A stretch of DNA of 64,000 bases from an uncultured Clostridia bacterium (GCA_944384855.1 CALWUY010000050.1:1-64000); one strand, 5' to 3'; shown: positions 37,372 to 46,913, counted from the stretch's first letter. Made by a program: numbers and translations. The notes: generated by a model from the sequence alone, not told the origin.

Positions 37372-37536
37372 TATTACCTCTAATCAATTTGTTAAAAGGG
37401 AGATTTTTTTGTTTTTTTGAGCTTAAAAATCAGCGTAATAACTAAAATTTTTTTTGACGAAAACCGTCGAAATACTTTACATAAAACACGTTTTAAAATT
37501 ATTATTTTATGAACATTATTCCACTTATAAACCGAC

Positions 37537-37613
37537 TTATCAACAAAAATCAAAGTGAAAAATCGCTGTTTTTGCCGGACAACCCCTGAAATTGTGGATA
37601 ACTTAGTGGATAA
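37537..37613. promoter_or_regulatory. DnaA-box cluster in an AT-rich intergenic region
   Basis: TTATCAACA at 37537-37545 (plus), TTATCCACA at 37593-37601 (minus, perfect consensus) and TTATCCACT at 37605-37613 (minus). The last two are 12 bp apart. The 287-bp gap 37372-37658 is otherwise AT-rich without a gene. No replication gene is adjacent, so this is more likely a DnaA-responsive or DnaA-titrating site than the origin. Confidence 0.5.
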
Positions 37614-37658
37614 AGTGGAAAACTTTTATGGTTGTCCTTGTTTACATAACAACATTTT

Positions 37659-38873
37659 TTATTGTTGGGAAAGCAGCTTTTTCATTATGTCGGGACCGTA
37701 TTGAACATATATCCCTGTTCCTGCCGCGCTGGTTTCATTGAATGAAGAAACTCCTTTTTTTTCACAGGCACTGTCGTATATCATATACGGCACCGGATCA
37801 GATGAATGCGTCTTTATGTCAAGCGGAGTAGGATGATCCGGCATTATGAGTATCCGGTAATTATCTGCGCTGTTCTCAAGATATTCGAGCATCATCTTCA
37901 AAGAACGGCTGTCTATAAGCTCAATAGCCTTTACCTTGTTTTCCGCCTCGCCTCTGTGGCCGCATTCATCCGGCGCCTCAAAGTGAAGGTAAACCAAATC
38001 GGCTCCGTTTTCAAATGCCTCTATCCCGGCTTTTGTTTTAGCTTCAAAATCGGTATCAATATAACCTGTGGCGCCTTTAACATCAGGGGCGTCAGCTCCG
38101 GAGCATACTGCGATACCCTTTAAAAGGTCTACCGCGCTTACTATACAGGCCTTTACGCCGTTCTTCTCTTCAAAATTCTGAAGTTGGGGCTTTCTGCCTT
38201 CTCCCCACAGCCAGATTGAATTAGCCTCATGCTTTCCGGCTTTTCTGCGCGCAATATTTACAGGATGATCCTTAAGAATATCCCAGCTTTTTTTCATAAG
38301 CTCTATCAGCGGGGCCGCATTTTTATTTTTGCTCAGATATTCCCCGATTACTCTGCCGCTTATGTCGTGAGGCGGCGTCATATTGCCGAGATCGGTGGTT
38401 CCGTTTTTAACTACCAGACAATGCCGGTAACTTACCCCTCCGTAAAATTTATAAATGTCGCTTCCGAGCTTTTGCTGTACCGTATCTATAATCCGATGAG
38501 CTTCTTCGGTGGATATATCTCCGGCGCAGTAATCCACCATTGTTTTATCTGCATAATTTTCTTCATCAGACAAAGTGACCAGATTGCAGCGCAGTGCGAC
38601 ATCCTCAGGCTTTAAATCCACACCTATAGACGCTGCCTCCAAAGGAGAACGCCCTGTGTAGCATACTTTAGGGTCATACCCCAGAACCGAGAGATTCGCG
38701 ACGTCGCTTCCGGGCTTCAGCCCTTCGGCCACGGTACGGCACATTCCTACCTCGGATTTTTGAGCTAAAGCATCCATATACGGTTTTTTTGCGCATTCCA
38801 TTGGGGTCTTGCCGCCCAAGGCCGCATTCGGAGTGTCCGCCATACCGTCACATAATAAAACCAAATATTTCAT
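37659..38873 (-). CDS. apgM: Cofactor-independent phosphoglycerate mutase (archaeal-type)
   Basis: A 404-residue alkaline-phosphatase-superfamily enzyme. MKYLVLLCDGMAD holds the first metal Asp, SDVANLSVLGYDP contains the catalytic Ser region, and HFEAPDECGHRG and IMPDHPTP supply metal ligands. It interconverts 2- and 3-phosphoglycerate; some members were once proposed as homoserine kinases. AGGTG precedes ATG 38873. Confidence 0.88.
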   Translation of the reverse strand: MKYLVLLCDGMADTPNAALGGKTPMECAKKPYMDALAQKSEVGMCRTVAEGLKPGSDVANLSVLGYDPKVCYTGRSPLEAASIGVDLKPEDVALRCNLVTLSDEENYADKTMVDYCAGDISTEEAHRIIDTVQQKLGSDIYKFYGGVSYRHCLVVKNGTTDLGNMTPPHDISGRVIGEYLSKNKNAAPLIELMKKSWDILKDHPVNIARRKAGKHEANSIWLWGEGRKPQLQNFEEKNGVKACIVSAVDLLKGIAVCSGADAPDVKGATGYIDTDFEAKTKAGIEAFENGADLVYLHFEAPDECGHRGEAENKVKAIELIDSRSLKMMLEYLENSADNYRILIMPDHPTPLDIKTHSSDPVPYMIYDSACEKKGVSSFNETSAAGTGIYVQYGPDIMKKLLSQQ

Positions 38874-38983
38874 CTAAAACACCTGCTAAAACATAAAAAT
38901 AATCATATATATTATAACAGTTACGCCTTATGATGTAAAGAAAAAAGAAATATAAAAAACTTTGAAAAATCCCAATATTTTGG

Positions 38984-39012
38984 TTGACTTTACCACAGTC
39001 AGTCAATATAAT
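38984..39012 (+). promoter_or_regulatory. Promoter of the glycosidase-like gene
   Basis: TTGACT at 38984-38989 and perfect TATAAT at 39007-39012, 17-bp spacing. The spacer holds a CAGTCAGTC direct repeat. Confidence 0.7.
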
Positions 39013-39053
39013 GAACTTATCAAATTTAAATGCTGAAAGGTAGGTCCTTAATA

Positions 39054-40049
39054 ATGCCAAAAGATATCATTATCGGGGTCAATATTCACAACTGCGGTTA
39101 CACTCCTTATAAAAACACCGTTGAACAAAATCTTGATGACTGCGCCGCCGCAGGCATGAAAATCATACGTTACAACAATTCCGGCAGCACACCCGAAGCC
39201 TTTGCGGAAATCAGGAGAGTCGCAGACGGATGTCATAAGCGCGGTATGAAAATAATGCTTTGTATGGATAACGGTCAATGGCATAAATGGGATAAATCCA
39301 TGGAGGAACTTGAAAGCCATTATGAAAATCTCATGGAAAAGGTTTCTTCCGAATTAAAGGACGTTATAGATATCTATCAGGTATTCAACGAAACCGACGT
39401 TGCCTGCATGGGCGGAGATATTTTCAATATCACCGTACCCGGGAAAGACGGGCTTGATCTCGGCGAATATGACAGCGTCATGCACGAAAACTGTATTCAC
39501 GCAATGCTGGGCAGTCTGCGGGGACTTAAAAAGGGTTATAAAGACGCCGTTACCAGCATAAATTTCTGCTGGTGGCATACCGCTCACCTTTATGACCTTT
39601 ACGATCACGGCTGCCGCTGGGATGTAATCGGTCTTGACTGGTACTCCGACTGTGAAGAGGTTTCCTCCATAGATCTTATCATAAAAGAGGTAGCGTCTAA
39701 GATTCCGGAAGGCGATTTTATGATCTGCGAAACCAACCAGTGGATGAACTTCCACGCAAGATGGGACGAGGAGAAGCGTGAGCTGATTGCGAACAGGGAA
39801 TCCCGGAATGCCCTTCAGGCAGAGTGGGTGCCGTCATTTATACAGAAGGTATACGATATGGACGAACCCAGGTTCAAAGGTATTATTTTCTACGAGCTGC
39901 TTGATGAGCCGGGCTTTGAGCGTCAGGCGGGGCACTACCACGGCGAGTCGCACTTCGGATTTATAGAGTGCGATGAAGCGGGAGCGAACCGCGTATACAA
40001 ACCGGCTTGGCAGACTATGAAGGACAAAATCAAGGAACTGGGAATTTAG
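39054..40049 (+). CDS. TIM-barrel glycoside hydrolase-like protein (clan A type)
   Basis: A 331-residue protein without signal peptide. The pattern fits a (beta/alpha)8 retaining glycosidase: VFNETD with candidate acid/base E113 after strand 4 and MICETNQW with candidate nucleophile E226 after strand 7, plus VIGLDWYSD after strand 6. I cannot assign a GH family. ATG 39054 is preceded by AAAGGTAGG. It has a strong promoter and stands alone, upstream of galE. Confidence 0.7.
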   Translation: MPKDIIIGVNIHNCGYTPYKNTVEQNLDDCAAAGMKIIRYNNSGSTPEAFAEIRRVADGCHKRGMKIMLCMDNGQWHKWDKSMEELESHYENLMEKVSSELKDVIDIYQVFNETDVACMGGDIFNITVPGKDGLDLGEYDSVMHENCIHAMLGSLRGLKKGYKDAVTSINFCWWHTAHLYDLYDHGCRWDVIGLDWYSDCEEVSSIDLIIKEVASKIPEGDFMICETNQWMNFHARWDEEKRELIANRESRNALQAEWVPSFIQKVYDMDEPRFKGIIFYELLDEPGFERQAGHYHGESHFGFIECDEAGANRVYKPAWQTMKDKIKELGI

Positions 40050-40084
40050 CCGGAATCTAAATACATATATAAGCATATAAATAC

Positions 40085-40125
40085 AGGCGGCAGGCAACAA
40101 ACGAAGACCTGACGCCTATATTTTA
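40085..40125 (+). terminator. Possible terminator after the glycosidase gene
   Basis: AGGCG-CAGG pairs with CCTG-CGCCT with one mismatch, followed by TATATTTTA. Confidence 0.5.
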
Positions 40126-40138
40126 TGACTTTGACTGC

Positions 40139-40167
40139 TTGACAAAGCGGTTAATATGTTATAAAAT
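40139..40167 (+). promoter_or_regulatory. Promoter of galE
   Basis: TTGACA at 40139-40144 and TAAAAT at 40162-40167, 17-bp spacing. Confidence 0.65.
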
Positions 40168-40198
40168 TACTAAAGATTGTTATTATGAGGGTGAAGCA

Positions 40199-41212
40199 AT
40201 GGCAATATTAGTTACCGGAGGAGCAGGATACATAGGCAGCCACACCTGCATCGAAATGCTTAATGCCGGGTACGGGGTTGTTGTGATTGACAATCTTGAC
40301 AACAGCAGTGAAGAATCGCTGAAGCGTGTGGAAAAAATAACGGGCAAGACTGTGAAATTTTATAAAGACGATGTGCGGGACAAATCCGCGCTGAGGAAAA
40401 TTTTGGGCGAGAATAAAATAGAGGCGGTAATACACTTTGCCGGTCTTAAAGCGGTAGGCGAATCGGTGCAAAAACCTGTAGAGTATTATGACAATAATCT
40501 TATCAGTACGCTTTATCTCATTGAAACCATGACAGAATACGGCGTTAAAAAGCTGGTTTTCTCGTCATCCGCGACGGTTTATGGTCTGTCAAAAGAAATG
40601 CCGCTTGTCGAAGATATGCCGCTTGGCGCTATAAATCCTTACGGAAGGACTAAGTATTTTATAGAGGAGATCCTGCGCGATCTTTATGCTGCCGACAACA
40701 GCTGGTCGATAGCATTGCTGAGATATTTCAATCCTATCGGGGCTCATGAAAGCGGTCTTATAGGAGAAGACCCGAAAGGTATCCCGAACAATCTTATGCC
40801 GTATATCAGTCAGGTGGCGGTAGGAAAGCTTGAGAAGCTTCATGTTTTCGGAAATGACTACAACACCGTTGACGGCACGGGAGTAAGAGACTATATACAT
40901 GTAGTGGATCTCGCCAAAGGTCATGTCAGGGCAATTGACTGGACGCTCGGGAATGCCGGATGTGAGGCGTTCAATTTAGGCACCGGAAACGGAACGAGCG
41001 TTCTGCAGCTGAGAGATGCCTTTGTAAAAGCGTCGGGAGTGGAGATACCCTATGTGATAGATCCCAGGCGCCCGGGAGATCCTGATATTGTATATGCGGA
41101 ATCCAAAAAAGCCGAAAAGGTACTGGGCTGGACAGCGGAGTACGGGATTGACCGTATGTGTGAGGACACATGGCGCTGGCAGCAGAATAATCCCAACGGT
41201 TACGAAGAATGA
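40199..41212 (+). CDS. galE: UDP-glucose 4-epimerase
   Basis: A 337-residue short-chain dehydrogenase-type epimerase. The NAD-binding GGAGYIGSH is at residues 7-15, the catalytic SSSATVYG and YGRTK (Tyr-x3-Lys) follow, and [12 protein letters not shown] and [11 protein letters not shown] are GalE-specific. ATG 40199 follows GAGGGTG. It makes UDP-galactose for surface glycans or feeds galactose into glycolysis. Confidence 0.95.
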   Translation: MAILVTGGAGYIGSHTCIEMLNAGYGVVVIDNLDNSSEESLKRVEKITGKTVKFYKDDVRDKSALRKILGENKIEAVIHFAGLKAVGESVQKPVEYYDNNLISTLYLIETMTEYGVKKLVFSSSATVYGLSKEMPLVEDMPLGAINPYGRTKYFIEEILRDLYAADNSWSIALLRYFNPIGAHESGLIGEDPKGIPNNLMPYISQVAVGKLEKLHVFGNDYNTVDGTGVRDYIHVVDLAKGHVRAIDWTLGNAGCEAFNLGTGNGTSVLQLRDAFVKASGVEIPYVIDPRRPGDPDIVYAESKKAEKVLGWTAEYGIDRMCEDTWRWQQNNPNGYEE

Positions 41213-41291
41213 TAAATTTTTACCGGCTGTATATTTATAATACGGTATACGGCCGGTACATAAGCATTAAAAACAACCTACATTAAAATAA

Positions 41292-41368
41292 CCGCCTGTG
41301 GCGCAGCTGGATAACGCAGCAGATTCCGATTCTGAAGAACGGGGGTTCGAATCCCTTCAGGCGGGCCA
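41292..41368 (+). tRNA. tRNA-Arg (CCG)
   Basis: A 77-nt cloverleaf: acceptor CCGCCTG pairs with CAGGCGG, D-arm GGCGCAGCTGGATAACGC, anticodon loop TTCCGAT with anticodon CCG, T-loop TTCGAAT, and an encoded CCA at 41366-41368. The first anticodon-stem pair (G-A) and two G-T pairs in the T-stem are imperfect. A hairpin terminator follows directly. Confidence 0.88.
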
Positions 41369-41370
41369 GT

Positions 41371-41511
41371 CGAGAGCCTCGACACGCAATTCGCGCCCGG
41401 GGCTCTTTTTTTTATCTGAAATAAGCCGCCCGCGTTTATGGTTCCGTCACTTTTGCGGCTGAAACAACACGAGAGCCTCGACACGCAATTCGTTTTGGGG
41501 GGCTCTTTTTT
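41371..41511 (+). repeat. Duplicated tRNA terminator (23-nt direct repeat)
   Basis: An identical 23-nt segment occurs at 41371-41393 and 41470-41492, each beginning GAGAGCC-type and each followed by GGGGCTCTTTTTT, so both form a terminator stem. The copies are 99 bp apart. The interval 41369-41730 carries no gene beyond this and the hairpin at 41684. Confidence 0.75.
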
Positions 41512-41683
41512 CTCAGGGATTTTTTTAATAGTTTTATCTCATATCAGATTTTTTGTTCAAAAGAAAAGGCAGCGTAATTCATTGAATAATAATCATATAA
41601 CAAAAAGATAACAGGTGCCGTTTTTTCAATCGATGCCTGCCGTTCCTCCCTAACAATGCTGTTTAATACTGTTAAAATTTACT

Positions 41684-41713
41684 GACTTATAAACGCGCTG
41701 TTATTTATAAGTC
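41684..41713 (-). terminator. Hairpin downstream of the UroD-like gene
   Basis: GACTTATAAA (41684-41693) pairs with TTTATAAGTC (41704-41713), 10 bp, lying 18 bp past the minus-strand stop. Confidence 0.6.
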
Positions 41714-41730
41714 GGATTTTTAAATATCTC

Positions 41731-42855
41731 TTAATCAACAGCCTTTCTCAGCTGCTCGCAGTAATACTGAACATTTTCAAACTTAGCGTCGGGCGCTATT
41801 CTGTGGTCGGGGCAGGGTACATATCCGCCGAGTTCTATCAGCGGCTTTAACCGTTCTATTTCTTTATCTACCGCAGAATAATCTCTTGAAAATACGGTCT
41901 TGTTCATGCCTCCGACTCCTCTTAGCTCACGTCCGTATTTTTCTCTCCAGCCGGCTATGCTCGCATTCCAGGTGCCTACCTCTATCGGGAACATAGTGTT
42001 TACACCGTTTTCAAGCCATATCGGCACAAGCGAATCTATAAGTCCGTCGCAGTCGACCGACACGATATTTACTCCGTACTGTAAAAGCAAATCGCATATT
42101 TTTCTGTAATGCGGTGCTACAAACTCCTCAAATACAGCGGGAGAAATCAGCGGCCCGTTTTTAAAACAGATATCCTCCCAAAAATGAGCGTAGTCGAATT
42201 TAGCTCCGCTCTCAAGCGCAGCTTTTACGCATTGATAGCAAAGTCCCGCCAGGGTATCGATAATTTCGATATACAAATCCTCATCGTCTACATAAAGATA
42301 ACTCAACTGCTCTACACCCAAAAGATTCCGCATATATCCTATCAATGACCCGCAGTGAAGCGCTACCGGAATATCCCTGTCGCTTGTGTCCGAAAATGTT
42401 TTCATATATTCGGTATCCACCCTTTGCTCAGACCACTGCAGTCTGGGCAGGTATTCGCTCTCCCACACCTTTCTGTCGGTCAGTGAGGTTCCTATTTCTG
42501 CCGGAATAGAAACTATCCCGGGTTTTTCCAGTACGATAAGTCCCTGATCGTCCCTCACTGTAAGGCTGCCGTCGGCATGCTCCTCCAGAACCTTACGCTC
42601 AAACGCCGGAAAAAGCTGGGCATTCCCTCCCACACAGGAATTCCAGTTAAAATCAAAGCCCAGCTTTTTCATAACCGAACGGTCCGCCTCGGAGTTATCC
42701 CCGAAACGGGCGTACCCTTCCGCTTCTTCTTTTGTTATATGTCCTTCCTCCGCCCATTTTTGCAAGGTTTCATTCCAGTAACCGAATGCTACTATAGGCA
42801 TTCTGTCGTATTTGCGGTAATTCAGAATGGCATTGATGTTTTCGCGGTTATTCAT
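41731..42855 (-). CDS. Uroporphyrinogen decarboxylase-like (URO-D/MtaA family) protein
   Basis: A 374-residue TIM-barrel protein of the URO-D superfamily: HFWEDICFKNGPLISPAVFEEFVAPHYRK and GGMNKTVFSRD match this branch. True heme synthesis is unlikely because no other porphyrin genes are near. Such orphans occur in Clostridia beside AraC regulators and sugar genes and may be corrinoid/thiol methyltransferases or unknown enzymes. AAAGGAGATG precedes ATG 42855. Divergent from the AraC gene at 43076. Confidence 0.8.
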   Translation of the reverse strand: MNNRENINAILNYRKYDRMPIVAFGYWNETLQKWAEEGHITKEEAEGYARFGDNSEADRSVMKKLGFDFNWNSCVGGNAQLFPAFERKVLEEHADGSLTVRDDQGLIVLEKPGIVSIPAEIGTSLTDRKVWESEYLPRLQWSEQRVDTEYMKTFSDTSDRDIPVALHCGSLIGYMRNLLGVEQLSYLYVDDEDLYIEIIDTLAGLCYQCVKAALESGAKFDYAHFWEDICFKNGPLISPAVFEEFVAPHYRKICDLLLQYGVNIVSVDCDGLIDSLVPIWLENGVNTMFPIEVGTWNASIAGWREKYGRELRGVGGMNKTVFSRDYSAVDKEIERLKPLIELGGYVPCPDHRIAPDAKFENVQYYCEQLRKAVD

Positions 42856-43075
42856 AGTCGCATCTCCTTTAAATTTTCTAAAATTGCTTAATGTTTATAT
42901 TATTTGATCGTCAGAACTAACAATATCTTCCTCAACATATTTCAATGATATAATATCCTATATATAAAATATTTTCAATCCTTAAAATAGCCAAAAAAAT
43001 TACTGTTATTGCTTTTTTGGGGGTATCATGGTAAACTTAAACTAAATCCACTTTACTGACCGGAGGCTGATAACC

Positions 43076-43993
43076 TTGTCCGCAAATTACAATATGGGAA
43101 AAAACTCAAAAATACAGGCATATACAGTTACAAATCAGCCTGTTGCCCACAGTATGCCTTTTTTCGTCAGCAGTTTCGGACACTTTATTTGTGACAGCAG
43201 TTATTACACCGAACGTGAAAACTATCCCCATTATTTGCTTTTGTATACGGTATCCGGAGCCGGCAGGCTTATTTACGAACAGCATAACACATTGCTGACA
43301 TCGGGTCAGATTGCAGTGACAGACTGCCGCAGGTACCATTATTACGGATGTGAAGACAATGAATGGGACTTTTACTGGATACACTTTTCCGGCGTGTCGG
43401 CAGGGGTGTTTACGCAGCTTGTAAACTCCGAAGGATTAGAAATTCTGATGCCTGACAGTTCGTTTGACTTTGAAAAGTATTACAAAAGCCTTATACTGCT
43501 GAGCGGCAGTTTATCAAGATACAATGAAATAAAGATTTCGGAATTAATGCACCGTATCTTCTGCGAAATAACGGCATTTTCGGAAAATACGATTGATACG
43601 CAGGGCTACAGCGCTCATCAGGACGATATCAAGCGCGCAATAGAGTATATGACAGAGCATTATGATAAACCGCTAACGGTAGATATACTGTCTGAGATAA
43701 GCCGTATAAGCAAGTATTATTTTATAAGGCTGTTTCAGAAAGCTACCGGCAGTACTCCATATCAGTACCTTAACCTTCTGCGTGTCAGGCAGTCGGCACA
43801 TCTGCTTCTGTATACCGATTTAAGCGTCTGTGAAATTTCACGTCGGGTAGGATTTTCAAATACAAAAAATTATATCGCCTGCTTTAAAAAATATCACGAG
43901 CTTACTCCGCTTCAGTTCAGACTGAACAGTTCTCTGAGAGGAATAAGGGATTATGACAATACAGGTATCCGTGACAGGCATATATCTGAATAG
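43076..43993 (+). CDS. AraC-family regulator, divergent from the UroD-like gene
   Basis: A 305-residue regulator starting at TTG 43076 with GGAGG nine bases upstream. A cupin-type sensor (LLYTVSGAGRLIYE) is followed by two helix-turn-helix motifs (VDILSEISRISKYYFIRLFQ and VCEISRRVGFSNTKNYIACFKKYHELTPLQFR). It likely controls the divergent UroD-like gene. Confidence 0.87.
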   Translation: MSANYNMGKNSKIQAYTVTNQPVAHSMPFFVSSFGHFICDSSYYTERENYPHYLLLYTVSGAGRLIYEQHNTLLTSGQIAVTDCRRYHYYGCEDNEWDFYWIHFSGVSAGVFTQLVNSEGLEILMPDSSFDFEKYYKSLILLSGSLSRYNEIKISELMHRIFCEITAFSENTIDTQGYSAHQDDIKRAIEYMTEHYDKPLTVDILSEISRISKYYFIRLFQKATGSTPYQYLNLLRVRQSAHLLLYTDLSVCEISRRVGFSNTKNYIACFKKYHELTPLQFRLNSSLRGIRDYDNTGIRDRHISE

Positions 43994-44040
43994 CCGCCTT
44001 GGTATTCGGCCTTTTACTTTACTGTTTTACAACAAATTCA

Positions 44041-44074
44041 AAACGCCTGAATTTCATCTGAAATTCAGGCGTTT
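44041..44074. terminator. Bidirectional terminator between two AraC genes
   Basis: AAACGCCTGAATTTCA (44041-44056) is complementary to 44059-44074, A/T-flanked on both sides, between convergent genes. Confidence 0.8.
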
Positions 44075-44122
44075 CAGCATAGAATAATCTTATGCCGCGC
44101 AGGCTGACAGCTAAAAATCATA

Positions 44123-44941
44123 TTATTTTTTTAAGGCGGCGTTTTTGATGTATTCCCTCGGGGAACAACCTATATTTTTCTTGAAAACTTTTGAAAAATA
44201 CTGAGCGTCTGAGAATCCGCACTGATAGCTGATATCGCTTACGCTTTCAAAGCCCTGATCTATCATCGTGCAGGCATGCTGAATTCGCAGTATATTAATA
44301 TATTCTGTCATACCAGTACCTATTTGTTTTTTGAAAGCCGATGAAATGTATTTTTTATTATATTTCAGCTCGGCACTTATTTTATATGCGGATAACTCCG
44401 GATCGGAAAAATTACTGTCGATATATTTTTTAATCGCGCTGCCGGCTTTGGTTTCTCTGCTGAGATTTTTGTTTTGAGTGAACAGTTTCTGGCTGAGAAC
44501 CGAAAAAGTATACAACAAAACACTTTCGGTCGCAAGGTCGGTCAGTCCGCCCGAAAAGGATATTCCGTTTTGCCAGAAAAGCTCAACATTTTCATACCCC
44601 CTGAAAATAAAGCTGCCTTTATTGATTTTAAGCTTTTCGAGTATCCCATTGCCTTTTGTACCTATAAAACTTATATACATATACTGAAAATCACTGCATT
44701 GGGTGAAAAAAAAGCTGTTGGACGGAAAAGTAAAGAAAATGTCCCCCTGGGATAATTCAAAAATTCCCGCCCCGGTATTTATGAACGCCGTTCCGCTGTT
44801 AACATAGCACATTTGATATACGGACTGAAAATGCGTTCTGTTAAAGTTGCGGATATCTGTTTCGAGAACAAAATTTATCGTATGTAATGAATACGCGTCG
44901 TTGTAATATGGGATAAACTTACAAATATTTTTTTCCTGCAT
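44123..44941 (-). CDS. AraC-family regulator, divergent from the Gfo/Idh/MocA gene
   Basis: A 272-residue regulator: N-terminal cupin sensor (YVNSGTAFINTGAG) and C-terminal DNA-binding domain (SDISYQCGFSDAQYFSKVFKKNIGCSPREY). ATG 44941 follows GGTGAA. It is divergent from the oxidoreductase at 45088, its probable target. Confidence 0.87.
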   Translation of the reverse strand: MQEKNICKFIPYYNDAYSLHTINFVLETDIRNFNRTHFQSVYQMCYVNSGTAFINTGAGIFELSQGDIFFTFPSNSFFFTQCSDFQYMYISFIGTKGNGILEKLKINKGSFIFRGYENVELFWQNGISFSGGLTDLATESVLLYTFSVLSQKLFTQNKNLSRETKAGSAIKKYIDSNFSDPELSAYKISAELKYNKKYISSAFKKQIGTGMTEYINILRIQHACTMIDQGFESVSDISYQCGFSDAQYFSKVFKKNIGCSPREYIKNAALKK

Positions 44942-45030
44942 AGTTTCACCGCCTGTTTATATTATAAAATTTTTTTATAAAAAGGCAATATAAATATGAC
45001 TTTATTACACAAATATATGGAAATAAACCA

Positions 45031-45059
45031 TTGTATTAACATATTCAATAAATTATAAT
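45031..45059 (+). promoter_or_regulatory. Promoter of the Gfo/Idh/MocA gene
   Basis: TTGTAT at 45031-45036 and TATAAT at 45054-45059, 17-bp spacing. Confidence 0.65.
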
Positions 45060-45087
45060 AAAACAAAAACTCTGGAGGTCGGTCAAT

Positions 45088-46380
45088 ATGAAAAAGCTGC
45101 GCATAGGAGTACTGGGAGCATACAGAGGATCAAGTATGATAAACTACTGTAAAAGATCTGATAACGCCGATGTGGTCGCAATATGCGACAAATCCGCCGA
45201 AGCGCTTGAAGAACAGAAAAAGAACGCCGCCGGCTGCAATATTGCGTTTTATGATAATTTTGACAGTTTCATAGAGCATGACATGGACGCTGTTGTACTC
45301 GCGAATTACGCCAACGAGCATGCTCCGTTTGCAATAAAGGCTTTAAAACATGGAAAGCATGTATTTTCAGAGGTACTTCCGGTTCAGAATATGAAAGAAG
45401 CGGTTGAGCTTATTGAGGCAGTGGAAGAAACCGGGCTGGTTTACGCGTACGGTGAAAACTACTGTTATATGCCTGCTCCGTATGAGATGAAAAAACTTTA
45501 CAAAGAGGGCAAAATCGGCGAATTCGAATACGGTGAATGCGAGTACATCCATAACTGCGAACCTATATGGCCGAGTATAACCTACGGTGATAAAAATCAT
45601 TGGCGCAATAATATGTATTCCACCTTTTATTGCACCCATTCTTTAGGTCCGATCATACATATTACCGGATTAAGACCGGTTTCGGTTACGGGATTTGAAG
45701 GTACAAAAAACGAGCGTAATCTCCGTACAGGCGCAAAAGGCGGACAGTTCGGGATAGAGATGGTTACTCTTGAAAACGGCGGAATTATCAAAAGTATTCA
45801 CGGCGGTCTGTACGAAAACTCTATCTGGTATTGCTTATACGGCTCGAAAGGCAGAATGGAGTGTGCCAGAGAAGATGCGCACAGGGATAATATGGCTCAC
45901 ATTTATATAAAAAGCGACAAATTTTCCGGTGCCTACAGTACCGAAAGCGAAAGCTATGACATACCGTATAAAAACCCGGAAAAAATCGAAGGTTTCGGAC
46001 ACGGCGGCTCAGATTACTATACAATGTATAACTTTATAGAAAAAGTCCTGGGAAACGTTGAAGCCGATACCATAGATATATACGAAGCGCTGGATATGTT
46101 CCTGCCCGGAATGTTTGCCTATCGCTCAATTCTAAGCGGCGGAATACCGATGGAAATACCCGATCTGCGAGATAAATCTGTCCGCGGCAAATGGAGAAAC
46201 GATACCTCCTGCACAGATGCCGGTACAGCGGGGGATATGTTATTGCCGGTCTTTTCAAAGGGAACGCCGGAAATAGACGACGGCATATATGATTATATGA
46301 AAGAATTATGGGAAAATGAAATTTCCTCAGACAAGGGCTACCGAGCCAACGCATTTACTCAAGGCAACAGCAAAAACTGA
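45088..46380 (+). CDS. Gfo/Idh/MocA-family sugar oxidoreductase
   Basis: A 430-residue protein with an N-terminal Rossmann domain (RIGVLGAYRG at 4-13, glycine pattern slightly altered) and the family's EVLPVQNMKEA motif where E-K-P-x-A is usual; here the catalytic Lys is missing. The C-terminal domain has HSLGPIIHITG. It probably oxidises or epimerises a sugar or inositol using NAD(P). The changed EKP motif means activity may differ. CTGGAGG precedes ATG 45088. Confidence 0.83.
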   Translation: MKKLRIGVLGAYRGSSMINYCKRSDNADVVAICDKSAEALEEQKKNAAGCNIAFYDNFDSFIEHDMDAVVLANYANEHAPFAIKALKHGKHVFSEVLPVQNMKEAVELIEAVEETGLVYAYGENYCYMPAPYEMKKLYKEGKIGEFEYGECEYIHNCEPIWPSITYGDKNHWRNNMYSTFYCTHSLGPIIHITGLRPVSVTGFEGTKNERNLRTGAKGGQFGIEMVTLENGGIIKSIHGGLYENSIWYCLYGSKGRMECAREDAHRDNMAHIYIKSDKFSGAYSTESESYDIPYKNPEKIEGFGHGGSDYYTMYNFIEKVLGNVEADTIDIYEALDMFLPGMFAYRSILSGGIPMEIPDLRDKSVRGKWRNDTSCTDAGTAGDMLLPVFSKGTPEIDDGIYDYMKELWENEISSDKGYRANAFTQGNSKN

Positions 46381-46782
46381 TGTATTATTATTTTATAATT
46401 TTATCCGCCCTGCTTTTTTCCCTGCAGTTTCTGTTTAACCAGCAGTTTGAGAAAATCAACGGAGACGGATTTGCTTCCGCGCTTGCCTTTTCAATTTATT
46501 CGTCAGTTACGGGATTCATTTTATTGTTTTGTATAAACGGATTCAAAATACATTTTTCCGTTTTTTCATTTCTTATCGCTTTTATATATTCCTGTGTAAA
46601 CATAGCTTTCAATTTTGTTTCCGTAAAAGCATTTACAGGCCTCGGTACAATATCCGCTGATCACGGGAGGAACAATCGTATTTTCTTTTTTTGTCGGTTT
46701 GGCGTCAAAGCAAAAAGTCACTGTCAAAAACCTGATATCGGTTATTCTTTCTTCGGCAGCTTCGGTAATTATTGTGATGTGA
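46380..46782 (+). pseudogene. EamA/DMT transporter remnant, frameshifted
   Basis: It starts inside the oxidoreductase stop (TGATG). The first ~93 codons give three membrane helices of an EamA-like protein (SLQFLFNQQFEKINGDGFASAL). Near 46660 the homologous frame shifts to ITGGTIVFSFFVGLASKQ and KNLISVILSSAASVIIVM, ending at TGA 46780-46782; the unshifted frame runs to 46814 with non-membrane sequence. The middle helices also seem lost, so this is likely a decayed full-length transporter, or a half-size one with one base deleted. Confidence 0.7.
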
Positions 46783-46884
46783 CCGCCTGTATATCGAATA
46801 AAACACGGTATTAATTCGGAATTGCCCAAAAATAAAAAGCGGTCAAAATTCAGCGCATATTAAAGTTTCCGTTTCGGAATATAA

Positions 46885-46913
46885 AAAAACACCGTATTTA
46901 ATACGGTGTTTTT
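46885..46913 (+). terminator. Terminator
   Basis: AAAAACACCGTAT (46885-46897) pairs with ATACGGTGTTTTT (46901-46913), TTA loop. Confidence 0.85.

Noticed and set aside
37372..37658. Chromosomal origin of replication
   Set aside because: Three DnaA boxes are suggestive, but dnaA, dnaN, rpmH and other origin genes are absent nearby.
41278..41484. Minus-strand reading frame across tRNA-Arg
   Set aside because: It is antisense to a well-formed tRNA and to the terminator repeats.
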